Shown here piece by piece: positions 52,667 through 61,056 of a stretch of DNA of 64,000 nucleotides (position 1 is its first letter; every line of letters starts with the position of its first letter). Source of the stretch: Parvularculaceae bacterium. Its GTDB lineage: Bacteria > Pseudomonadota > Alphaproteobacteria > Caulobacterales > Parvularculaceae. Made by a program: the position numbers and the translations under genes. The notes under the pieces are model-generated. The model was not told the DNA's origin, made no database searches, and was given only the letters and a program-made list of their open reading frames with translations. The stretch is taken from the NCBI GenBank assembly GCA_021776475.1, contig JAJFFV010000002.1, positions 62,001 to 126,000 on the forward strand, in the 5' to 3' direction.

Positions 52667-53806
52667 TTATCGCGGCCTCACCACATGTCGGGGTTCGAGA
52701 TCACTCAGCTGCCGGCAGCCCATCAGGCTCATATTGCGGTGAAGCTCCGTTTCAAGAATATCAATCGACCGCGCAACGCCGGGCTCGCCGGCGGCGGCCA
52801 ATCCAAACAGATAGGCCCGCCCTATCGCGACCGCGTTGGCACCTAAAGCGAGCGCCTTGACGATGTCGGTGCCCCGCCGGACACCGCTATCGAGAATGAT
52901 TTCAGCCTTCTGGCCGACCGCGGTGACGATTTCCGGCAGGATGTCGATAGTTGGCCGGGCTGTTTCAAGTTGCCGTCCGCCATGATTGGAAATCCAAACG
53001 CAATCCGCGCCTGCTTCAACCGCGCGGCGGGCATCATCAGCATGGGCAATCCCCTTGATCGCCAGCGGCCCGCCCCAGGTTTTCTTCAGCCAGCGCACAT
53101 AGTCCCAGGTAACCGATCGATCGAACTGCTCGTTCAGATAATTGGTGATGCTAAACGCCCGGCCAGGGTCCTGGAAATTCGCCGGGCGAATTTTTGGCGT
53201 CGTCAACAGGTCAAAAAGATAACCGGGCCGGGCCAGTGCCTGCAAAGCGGTGCGATGCGTAATCCTTGGCGGGATCGTGAAGTCATTGCGTGGGTCCCGC
53301 TCACGATTGCCAGCAATCGGCGCATCAACCGTCAGAACGAGTCCGGTAAACCTTGCCTTCTGTACACGTCTGATAATAGAATCAACCAGGGCCCGGTCTT
53401 TCCAGACATAGACCTGAAACAGTTTCGGCCCGGGACAGATCTCGGCGATCTCTTCAATCGACACCGAGCCAAGCGTCGAAACCGAATAGACCATTCCCGC
53501 CGCTTTTGCCGCCCTTGCCACGGCCCGCTCGCCGTAACGCGGGTGAAACAGACGAGACGCCGCCGTCGGTGAAATTAAAAAGGGCAGGCGGGTTTTTACT
53601 CCCATGATCTCCGTCGACATATCAATCTCGGAGATGTCAACCAGCGCATCCCAAACAAGCTGGTAGTCGGCAAACCGTGCGGAGTTGGTCGCCAGCGCAA
53701 TCTCGTCATCGGCACCGCCATCAATATAATCAAAGACCATCCGCGGCAGCCGCCTTTTGGCAAGCTGCCGGAGGTCATGGATATTTAGCGCACGGGTTAA
53801 AGACAT
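52667..53806 (-). CDS. FMN-dependent alpha-hydroxyacid oxidase/dehydrogenase (LldD family)
   Basis: 379 aa TIM barrel. LPFLISPTAASRLFHP and SNHGGRQLETARPTIDILPEI carry the FMN-binding and catalytic His sites; ILDSGVRRGTDIVKALALGANAVAIGRAYLFGL is the phosphate-binding end. Family oxidises L-lactate, glycolate or mandelate. The start-near motif ARLPRMVFDYIDGGADDE is typical (seen here as RRLPRMVFDYIDGGADDE). ATG at 53806 preferred over one two codons upstream. Substrate and electron acceptor unknown. Confidence 0.93.
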   Translation of the reverse strand: MSLTRALNIHDLRQLAKRRLPRMVFDYIDGGADDEIALATNSARFADYQLVWDALVDISEIDMSTEIMGVKTRLPFLISPTAASRLFHPRYGERAVARAAKAAGMVYSVSTLGSVSIEEIAEICPGPKLFQVYVWKDRALVDSIIRRVQKARFTGLVLTVDAPIAGNRERDPRNDFTIPPRITHRTALQALARPGYLFDLLTTPKIRPANFQDPGRAFSITNYLNEQFDRSVTWDYVRWLKKTWGGPLAIKGIAHADDARRAVEAGADCVWISNHGGRQLETARPTIDILPEIVTAVGQKAEIILDSGVRRGTDIVKALALGANAVAIGRAYLFGLAAAGEPGVARSIDILETELHRNMSLMGCRQLSDLEPRHVVRPR

Positions 53807-53910
53807 GCACAAAGCCTAACCGGAAATGATTGCCGGATCATTGCAGAAATATTCCGGCATCAAACATGAAGGTGCGACCATGCTGCACGAGCCGGTTCAA
53901 AAATACTGTC

Positions 53911-54558
53911 CTACACGCCGGCGTTCGTGGGAGACAAGGTCTGGAAGTTCTGGCAGCTAACGTCGCCGCGCTGGCCGTATCGCGAATCGCCAAGAAGGGC
54001 TGCGAGCCTTTCCAGATCGGCGATACTATACCCTTTGGACAATATTAGAGCCAGGATGCCTTGTTCTTCCTGTTCGGTCTGTACCAGTCCTAATGCTGAT
54101 GCGTAGCCGAATAGGATAAAGTCGCGCGCGGGCAATGAGCCGCCGGCATAGCCAACCGCGCAGCTGCAAACCTGGGCGGAGGGAAAACCAGGGTCGCTCT
54201 CTTCAATTGATACCTGGCACTGGCGATAGATCAAGCTCCCGGCCAGCCCGATTTCCTCGAGATTTGCGGCGTCATACGCCTGTGCCAACACCGCTTCTTC
54301 TGCCGTGTCATCACCACCGAGATTGGCAATTTTTGGATCGTCCTGTTCGGCAAGAGCTAGGCTCATGCGGGCAATGATATCGGCGGACATCAGTTCCCCG
54401 GCGATATCACTGAACGCGACTTCAGATGTTCGCGTCACTGTTTCTTCGGCAAGAGGGGAGACCACAAAGGGTGTCGATGCAGTTTGTGGTGTGGAGGTGC
54501 AAGCTGCGTTCAGCACCAATAGGGCCAATATGGCGATTGCTCTCGTCAAATAAGTCAT
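53911..54558 (-). CDS. Uncharacterised lipoprotein
   Basis: 215 aa. Lipobox LNAAC after a good signal sequence. Mature region has Cys residues in IYRQCQVSIEE, AQVCSCAVGYAG and DVSCQNF, possibly disulfide-bonded, and several amphipathic helices. No family recognised. Confidence 0.75.
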   Translation of the reverse strand: MTYLTRAIAILALLVLNAACTSTPQTASTPFVVSPLAEETVTRTSEVAFSDIAGELMSADIIARMSLALAEQDDPKIANLGGDDTAEEAVLAQAYDAANLEEIGLAGSLIYRQCQVSIEESDPGFPSAQVCSCAVGYAGGSLPARDFILFGYASALGLVQTEQEEQGILALILSKGYSIADLERLAALLGDSRYGQRGDVSCQNFQTLSPTNAGV

Positions 54559-55631
54559 ACTGCGCCCCTGTTTTTTGCTGAGTTATCGGATTAGGCACGG
54601 GCAGGACACTGAAGTCAATCGGAGCGGATTGTCTGGCTGATCCGACCACACTTGTCCATTGGCGGAGAAGCTCAAACCAGGCCAGCCTTGCGACCGACAC
54701 TACGAATACCCAGACATCTACAACCCCGTGTTTGGTCGGTTGTGTTCGGCCGGTGTTCCCGGCGTGCCGCTACTGCAGCTATGTCGCGCTGGTTGACGTT
54801 GCGGAGCGCAGGCGAGCACAATGCGGCTGTTAATCACGCCGGCCCCTTCAAGTCGAACTCTGTGCTTGGGCAACTTGGCGAGGCGCTAGAGCCGGAAAAG
54901 AGCAACTTCTTTTTTCACCCTGGGCAAACCATGATCAGCATACGGCATTCACCAAAGAGCTCACAGGTATTGAAGACCGGCGGTGTCTTCAATCGAAGAA
55001 ACACATCGCTTAGGGCTTTGTACACGCAAAATATATAAGGATCGCCGTACCTGATGCTGTGCATCCAAAATTAAAGAGTAAGTTTCCAACTAATTTTCAG
55101 GGGTTTTTTGGGGACCCGGATGTCAAGTTTTGGATGAGCCACGGCATTTCATGGATTGTAGCGGCGGGAAAATCCAGGTGACAAAAGCCTGACTGACGAC
55201 GACAAATCCGGCATAGGCAGATGAGCAAAATCCAGGTCAAGACGAGCGCAGCCACGGCCGCTACGCCGCTTGCAAATGGCGTTCGAGATTTCACGCTCGA
55301 GGATCGAGATGACGATCGGGAAAAACCAATAGAATCAATTCATTTCGTGAAATTATGAGCGCGGATCCAGTTTGCAAAAACGCTATCCGCCGGCCTTTGA
55401 AGCAGCAATAGTGTTCACTATGTGTTCTTTGAAAAGTCAATAAAGAAGCTGGACCCAATCCTTGCTTCGGCGATGTAGCAAAAATAACGGCTAATCTAGT
55501 TTTACTGGAAGGCATTCATGCAAAGACACAGTTAAGCGCCGCGCGAGCGCGGATTTCGCACCCGCGAACAAAGCCTTCCCCCTCAACCGAAAACCACCTA
55601 TACCGCCGCGCTTGAAGGAGTTTTCAATTAC
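54559..55631. other. 1.07-kb stretch with no supported gene
   Basis: Frames exist (for example plus 54652-55038, and a 45-codon plus frame at 55220 starting MSKIQVKTS) but none has a recognisable family, convincing ribosome-binding site or hydropathy. No tRNA, inverted repeats of insertion-sequence type or riboswitch core was seen. It may contain decayed genes. The aspS promoter lies in its last part. Confidence 0.45.
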
Positions 55632-57437
55632 ATGAGCGAGCTACACACATTCCGCAGCCACACCTGCGCCGACCTGACGAAAAAAAATGAGGGCGAGACC
55701 GTACGCCTCGCGGGCTGGGTCCACCGGGTGCGCGACCATGGCGGTATCCTGTTCATCGATTTGCGCGACCATTACGGCATGACACAGGTCCTAGCCGACC
55801 CGGATTCGCCGGCATTCAAGGATGTTGAGACCGTGCGTGGTGAGTGGTGCATCCAGATCGAGGGCAATGTGAAGGCGCGAGATGCCGATCTGGTGAACAC
55901 AAATATCCCGACCGGAGAAATTGAAGTGTTCGTTCGTGAACTCACCGTCCTTGGCGCGGCCGAAGAATTGCCGCTGCCGGTTTTCGGTGAGCCGGAATAC
56001 CCAGAAGACATCCGGATGAAGCACCGCTATCTCGATTTACGCCGCGAGACCCTGCACAAAAATATTGTGATGCGCTCAAAAGTCACCGGGACGATCCGCG
56101 CCAAGATGGAAGAGGCGGGGTTTTCGGACTACCAGACACCGATCCTGACAGCCTCATCACCCGAAGGCGCGCGCGACTTCCTCGTGCCGTCGCGCCTTCA
56201 TCCGGGAAAGTTCTACGCATTGCCGCAGGCACCACAGATTTTTAAACAGCTGATCATGGTCTCTGGCTTCGACCGCTACTATCAGATCGCCCCATGCTTT
56301 CGCGACGAAGATGCACGCGCCGACCGTTCGGCGGGTGACTTCTATCAGCTAGACATGGAAATGAGTTTTGTTGAGCAGGAAGACGTCTTCAACGCCGTCG
56401 GCCCAGTCATTCAGGAGACCTTCGAGAAGTTTGCAGACGGCAAATCGGTCTCCTCCCACCCATTCCGCGAAATTCCGTATGCAGAATCGTTGCTGAAATA
56501 TGGCACCGACAAGCCCGACCTGCGCAACACGCTCGAAATGCAGGTGGTGACTGAGCACTTCAAAGGCTCCGGATTCAAGATTTTTGCGCAGATTGCCGAG
56601 GACCCACTGAACCAGATCCGCGCGATCCCGGCCCCAACCGGTGGCTCGCGTGCCTTCTGCGACCGGATGAATGGCTGGGCGCAGCGCGAAGGCCTGCCCG
56701 GCATGGGCTACATCATGTTCGATGACGGCGACGGCAAAGGCCCGCTCGCTAAAAACATCGGTCCTGAGCGTACCCACGCGATCCGCGAACAACTTGGCTT
56801 GAAAGCAGGTGACGCCGCGTTCTTCCTGGCCGGCAAACCGAGAGAATTTGAAGCCGTCGCCGGGCGTGGCCGCGATGTCGTCGCCGATCAACTGGGCCTC
56901 TTCAACAAGGACGCGTTCGAATTCTGCTGGATTGTCGATTTCCCCATGTATGAATGGGACGAGGAAAACAAAAAAATAGAATTCGGCCACAACCCTTTTT
57001 CAATGCCACAAGGCGGCCTCGCCACATTGGAAGGGGCCGCGAGCGATGAAGAAAAACTCGGCATCCTGGCCCATCAGTATGATCTCGTCTGCAATGGCTA
57101 CGAGCTTGGCTCCGGTGGGATCCGTAACCACAAACAGGACATCATGGTCAAAGCCTTCGCTCTGGCCGGTTATGGTCAAGACGTGGTGCAGGAAAAATTC
57201 GGCGGCATGTTGAACGCGTTCAAATATGGCGCCCCACCACATGGCGGCGCCGCCTTCGGTGTTGACCGTATCATAATGCTTCTCGCGGGCACGGAAAACA
57301 TCCGTGAAGTGACCATGTTCCCATTGAACCAGCAAGGCGAAGACTTGCTCCTCGGCTCACCGCGTGAAGCGGACGAGCAGCAGTTGAAAGAACTGCACCT
57401 GCGCACGGTCAAGCCGATCGAAGAAAAAACGGGATAG
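55632..57437 (+). CDS. aspS: Aspartate--tRNA ligase (probably non-discriminating)
   Basis: 601 aa bacterial-type AspRS. N-terminal OB fold ([19 protein letters not shown]), class II motif 2 ([30 protein letters not shown]), GAD insert domain (about 285-425) and motif 3 ([15 protein letters not shown]). The His in VRDHGG, at the position numbered 31 in Pseudomonas AspRS, is the residue associated with also charging tRNA-Asn; such organisms use GatCAB to make Asn-tRNA. AAGGAG upstream. Confidence 0.97.
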   Translation: MSELHTFRSHTCADLTKKNEGETVRLAGWVHRVRDHGGILFIDLRDHYGMTQVLADPDSPAFKDVETVRGEWCIQIEGNVKARDADLVNTNIPTGEIEVFVRELTVLGAAEELPLPVFGEPEYPEDIRMKHRYLDLRRETLHKNIVMRSKVTGTIRAKMEEAGFSDYQTPILTASSPEGARDFLVPSRLHPGKFYALPQAPQIFKQLIMVSGFDRYYQIAPCFRDEDARADRSAGDFYQLDMEMSFVEQEDVFNAVGPVIQETFEKFADGKSVSSHPFREIPYAESLLKYGTDKPDLRNTLEMQVVTEHFKGSGFKIFAQIAEDPLNQIRAIPAPTGGSRAFCDRMNGWAQREGLPGMGYIMFDDGDGKGPLAKNIGPERTHAIREQLGLKAGDAAFFLAGKPREFEAVAGRGRDVVADQLGLFNKDAFEFCWIVDFPMYEWDEENKKIEFGHNPFSMPQGGLATLEGAASDEEKLGILAHQYDLVCNGYELGSGGIRNHKQDIMVKAFALAGYGQDVVQEKFGGMLNAFKYGAPPHGGAAFGVDRIIMLLAGTENIREVTMFPLNQQGEDLLLGSPREADEQQLKELHLRTVKPIEEKTG

Positions 57438-57628
57438 GGGGAAGGTGGAGTGCGCGATTGCAGCTTACGTCGGTGCCTGTGTGATTGCTCCGTTGCAGGT
57501 GGGTGAGTTTGAGGGACCGAGGCTTTTTGCATTATTTGCAGGTGGCCCAGACGGACCCTTCATTGTAGTTTGCCCGGCAGCCACGTGGATACGATAAACT
57601 TGTACACATTTGAATCTGGAGAGACTCT

Positions 57629-58300
57629 ATGATCACTGTCCATCACCTCGAAAATTCGCGCTCCCAACGTATCCTCTGGCTCCTCGAGGAGCTGGGCGTT
57701 GACTATGAGCTGAAAATCTACAAGCGGGATGCAGAAACGTCTCTTGCGCCAAAAGCGCTTGAAGCGATTCATCCGCTGGGCAAGTCACCGGTGGTGACCG
57801 ACGGCGAGTTGGTGATCGCCGAAAGCGGTGCAATCGTTGAATACCTGATCAACAAATACGGTGAGGGCAGGTTCAAACCAGCAGGTGATGAGCAGGCGCA
57901 GCTCGACTACAACTACTGGCTGCATCACGCAGAAGGGACGGCCGCCGCGCAGCTTGTGATGAAGCTGCTGTTTACACGGATCAAGGAACAAAAACTGCCG
58001 ATCATCGTCAAGCAGATCGCCAACAAGATCGCCGACACAGTGCTCAGCAGCTATATCAATCCGAATGTCGACCGCGCGGTGAAGCACTGGGAACACGCTC
58101 TCGGTAAAACCGGCTGGTTCGCGGGATCGGAGATGACTGGCGCCGACTTCATGATGAGCTTCCCGCTCGAAGGAGCGTCCGCCAGAGCCGGGCTCGGCGA
58201 TGAATATCCCAACATCAAGGCGTTTTTGAAACGGATTCACGCGCTGCCAGCGTATCAGCGCGGTATCAAAAAGGGCGGCGAGTACGCCCTTTTGAAATGA
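57629..58300 (+). CDS. Glutathione S-transferase family protein
   Basis: 223 aa. Thioredoxin-fold N-terminus VHHLENSRSQRILWLLEELGV, the HPLGKSPVVTDGELVIAESGAIVEYL glutathione site (cis-Pro, Glu-Ser), and an all-helical C-terminal domain. Ser in NSRSQR is the likely catalytic residue (beta/theta-type). Substrate unknown. 20 bp before the next gene in the same direction. Confidence 0.93.
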   Translation: MITVHHLENSRSQRILWLLEELGVDYELKIYKRDAETSLAPKALEAIHPLGKSPVVTDGELVIAESGAIVEYLINKYGEGRFKPAGDEQAQLDYNYWLHHAEGTAAAQLVMKLLFTRIKEQKLPIIVKQIANKIADTVLSSYINPNVDRAVKHWEHALGKTGWFAGSEMTGADFMMSFPLEGASARAGLGDEYPNIKAFLKRIHALPAYQRGIKKGGEYALLK

Positions 58301-58320
58301 ACTAACAGAAGAGGGACAAA

Positions 58321-59472
58321 ATGCGGTTTTCAGGATTGTTGATTGGTCTCACTGCATTATTGTGTGGGTGTTCTGAAGATATGAACAGCTCAGAAGAAAC
58401 ACCTGGCACCTTAGTGCCGGAAGAAATCTCGTTACCAGAAGCCAAAACTGTCGAAGACCGTTTCACAGTTCTCGCACTTTCCTGTGTTCAGCGCGAATAC
58501 CCCAACAAGATCAGCCACGTCATGCAATCCGACAGCGATGTCGGACGTCCGCGCGGCCTGACGCCGGTTTTTTACGGCTGCTTCGACTGGCATTCCGCCG
58601 TGCATGGCCACTGGCTGCTGACCCGCATTCTCTCGCTTGACTTGGAAACAGAGTTTCGAGAGGCCATTCTCGCGGCCCTCACCACCAACATCACGCCTGA
58701 AAACATCGCGGTTGAAACCGACTATTACACAGCCAAGGGCAGGGCGAGCTTTGAGCGACCCTACGGCATCGCCTGGCTCCTCCAACTTGTCGCTGAACTT
58801 GAAGAAACAGATGACCCCGACCTGAAGCCTCTCCGTGACACGTTAAAACCACTCGAAGAGAAGATCGTATTACAGATTAAACAATGGGTGCCGAAACTTG
58901 CTTATCCCATCCGCCTCGGCACTCATAATCAGTCAGCTTTTGCCTTCGGCCTGATGCTTGACTACGCGCGCACCGTTGGTGATGCCGAGCTTGAACAGTT
59001 GCTCACCGACAAGGTGCTGACTTTCCACAAAAACGATATCGACTGCCCGCTCGCCTATGAACCATCGGGCGAGGACTTCCTGTCGCCCTGCCTGATGGAA
59101 GCTGATCTGATGCGTCGCGTCATGGACCGCGATACATATGCTTCCTGGCTTAGCGCCTTCATGCCGACAATTCCGGTAGACGGGTCCGCCGATTGGCTGG
59201 AGCCCGGTGTCGTTCTGGATGCGACCGATGGCAAGCTGGTGCATCTCGATGGCGTCAACCTTTCGCGCGCCTGGGCGCTCGAAGGTATCGCTGCTGCTCT
59301 GCCAACGGATGATCTGCGCCGTGCCGCCCTCCTCGCGACCGCGTCGCGCCATAAACAGACCGGCATCGCTGCGATCAGTGCTGAAAATTATGAAGGCAGC
59401 CATTGGCTAGCCAGCTTCGCAACCTACCTCACCACGAAGCGTGGGATCACTGGCGCTGGTGCCCCTGACTGA
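58321..59472 (+). CDS. DUF2891-family lipoprotein
   Basis: 383 aa. Lipobox LLCGC after the signal peptide. The body matches the DUF2891 pattern: HPxFYGCFDWHSAVHGHWLLTRIL (here TPVFYGCFDWHSAVHGHW), RPYGIAWLLQL, GTHNQSAFAFGLMLDYA, LSPCLMEADLMRRVM and EGSHWLASFATYL. All-alpha toroid-like fold, function unknown. Probably cotranscribed with the GST. Confidence 0.88.
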   Translation: MRFSGLLIGLTALLCGCSEDMNSSEETPGTLVPEEISLPEAKTVEDRFTVLALSCVQREYPNKISHVMQSDSDVGRPRGLTPVFYGCFDWHSAVHGHWLLTRILSLDLETEFREAILAALTTNITPENIAVETDYYTAKGRASFERPYGIAWLLQLVAELEETDDPDLKPLRDTLKPLEEKIVLQIKQWVPKLAYPIRLGTHNQSAFAFGLMLDYARTVGDAELEQLLTDKVLTFHKNDIDCPLAYEPSGEDFLSPCLMEADLMRRVMDRDTYASWLSAFMPTIPVDGSADWLEPGVVLDATDGKLVHLDGVNLSRAWALEGIAAALPTDDLRRAALLATASRHKQTGIAAISAENYEGSHWLASFATYLTTKRGITGAGAPD

Positions 59473-59850
59473 TCAAGAATCCACCCGCCAGGGCGGGTTC
59501 TTGCGGTTTTCGCCAGCGTAAAAGATACATAGGCGGTGGCCGTCGGGATCTTGGAACCACGCTTCCGTCCACAGCCATCGCTGAGCCTTTGGTGCATGTT
59601 CAAACGAAATCCCGATAGCTTTCAACTCGTCGTATCGAGCCATAACATCCGGCACTTCAAAATAGAAATTTGCGGTTGAGCCAATAACGTCATCCTCGTG
59701 CAACGAGAGAGTTGCCTCGCCGTCAGGGCATTCAAATCTGGCATAGGCGTTAGCGGGAGAATTAACGATCAGTGTAAGGCCAATATTTTGATAGAACTCA
59801 ATAGAGGCCTGTAAATTCGTCACTGTCAGCGTCACTTGATTGAGGTTCAT
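59473..59850 (-). CDS. VOC-superfamily (glyoxalase-like) protein
   Basis: 125 aa. LNQVTLTVTNLQASIEFYQNIGL is the first beta-alpha-beta-beta-beta module; FYFEVPDVMARYDELKAIG and WFQDPDGHRLCIFYAG form the second. Small dioxygenase/glyoxalase-fold protein, ligand unknown. The ATG at 59850 overlaps the pentapeptide gene by 53 bases in another frame; the family N-terminus fits this start. Confidence 0.85.
   Translation of the reverse strand: MNLNQVTLTVTNLQASIEFYQNIGLTLIVNSPANAYARFECPDGEATLSLHEDDVIGSTANFYFEVPDVMARYDELKAIGISFEHAPKAQRWLWTEAWFQDPDGHRLCIFYAGENRKNPPWRVDS
59475..59502. terminator. Possible bidirectional terminator
   Basis: CCCGCC and GGCGGG with flanking AAGAA/TTCTT (four-base bulge) form a hairpin just after the DUF2891 stop, within the end of the VOC gene. 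T-runs are weak, so this is uncertain. Confidence 0.35.
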
Positions 59851-60928
59851 CGAGTTCGGTTTTCTCTTCAGGCGTTTCGAGTGCAGGTGTGGCTGGGTTG
59901 TCAACTTCCTGCAAGACTGGTTCTGCATCCACTGTAGTTGTTTCTTCCGGCGCCGTAAATTCCTCAGCTGCAACAATAGGGTCTGATTTGGTTACAACCC
60001 GCGCAGCCTTTTCAGCCTGAGCTGCTACAGCTGCTGCTTTAAGCGCAGCTTTTTCAGCACATGTGATCAGCGTTAGCTCCTCTGGCAATTTTGTTGCCTC
60101 GTTGCCGCAGGCTTGATCCAGCTGTTTTTGCGTCAGACCCGTCGCCATACTCAAGTCGGCATCCGAGAAATCTGTATGCACAAGGCTGGCCCGCTCGAGA
60201 TGGGTCTCAAACAGAACAGCTCTGTGAAAGACTGCTTTGTCGAGTGTCGCCTTGGTGAAATCAGAACCACTGATATTCGCTCCGGTGAAATTAGCTGCGT
60301 AAAAAATGCTTTTGTCGCCGTAACTGCCGGACATGTTCACATTTTTGAAACTGGCGCCACTGAACTGGGTTGAAGAAAGCAGTGTGACATTGATATTTGC
60401 CGCATCAAAAATCGCTCCTTGAGCCATCGTGCCGGTCAGGTCCGCGTCATTGAAGTTTGCCCCGGAGAAGTCTGCGCCCCTTGCAGAAGAATTTGTCATG
60501 ATCGTTTGGTTGAACCGGCCCTCGGTCAGACTGGCACTATCGACAGCCGCGTTGTCCATATAGGCCTTGGTGAAATTCGCCCGGTCGAGTTTGGCACGTG
60601 TAAAGGTCGAATTGGGAATCAATTGAGCGGAAAAGTCATGCCCGGTCATATCCTCGTTCATCGCCAGGATACCACCTTCGGTCGGCGCATCGCCATAACC
60701 TGCTGCGGTTTTTATCTCGGAGCCGGCGCGCCGCATTCCCTGCCGCAGGCGTGACCCAAAGGAGTCATTTGCCATGGTCGTGAAATCGGCGAGCACAAAC
60801 AGGATATCGTTTGCTGCCGCGCGAATAGGTGTCGGTAGTCTTTGCTGCTGCTCAAGCGTCGCATTGGAGAACAGATAGGTGAACAAGACCAGAAACACGG
60901 CCAGCACCAATGCTACTATGCGAAACAT
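59798..60928 (-). CDS. Pentapeptide-repeat membrane protein
   Basis: 376 aa. One N-terminal TM helix (about 2-22), then a region of pentapeptide repeats (about 95-270, for example AKLDRANFTKAYMDNA, GADFSGANFNDADLTG, ANFTGANISGSDFTKA) that forms a right-handed quadrilateral helix, and an acidic Pro/Glu/Thr-rich tail. GGAG lies before the ATG at 60928; the longer frame runs into nrdJ and is not used. Function unknown; may be a periplasmic or cytoplasmic scaffold. Confidence 0.85.
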   Translation of the reverse strand: MFRIVALVLAVFLVLFTYLFSNATLEQQQRLPTPIRAAANDILFVLADFTTMANDSFGSRLRQGMRRAGSEIKTAAGYGDAPTEGGILAMNEDMTGHDFSAQLIPNSTFTRAKLDRANFTKAYMDNAAVDSASLTEGRFNQTIMTNSSARGADFSGANFNDADLTGTMAQGAIFDAANINVTLLSSTQFSGASFKNVNMSGSYGDKSIFYAANFTGANISGSDFTKATLDKAVFHRAVLFETHLERASLVHTDFSDADLSMATGLTQKQLDQACGNEATKLPEELTLITCAEKAALKAAAVAAQAEKAARVVTKSDPIVAAEEFTAPEETTTVDAEPVLQEVDNPATPALETPEEKTELDEPQSSDADSDEFTGLY

Positions 60929-61056
60929 CGCGTCTCTCCTGAACACCACATATGCACCCCCAAAATGCCCAGGAGCGCAGCCTAAAATCTGCCACAGAAG
61001 AGTTAACCCCCGCCTAAATGACGACGCAAATTGGCGCCCAAAAGGTAAGTAGTTGT

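Noticed and set aside
54652-55038. 128-codon plus-strand frame in the gene-poor stretch
   Set aside because: Arg/Ser-rich low-information text, no family or hydropathy pattern.
55220-55357. 45-codon plus-strand frame starting MSKIQVKTS
   Set aside because: Reads plausibly but no ribosome-binding site or known family; opposite strand also has a hydrophobic frame, so evidence is balanced.
56349-56990. A 213-codon minus-strand frame opposite aspS
   Set aside because: Shadow of the aspS coding strand; no recognisable motif or ribosome-binding site.
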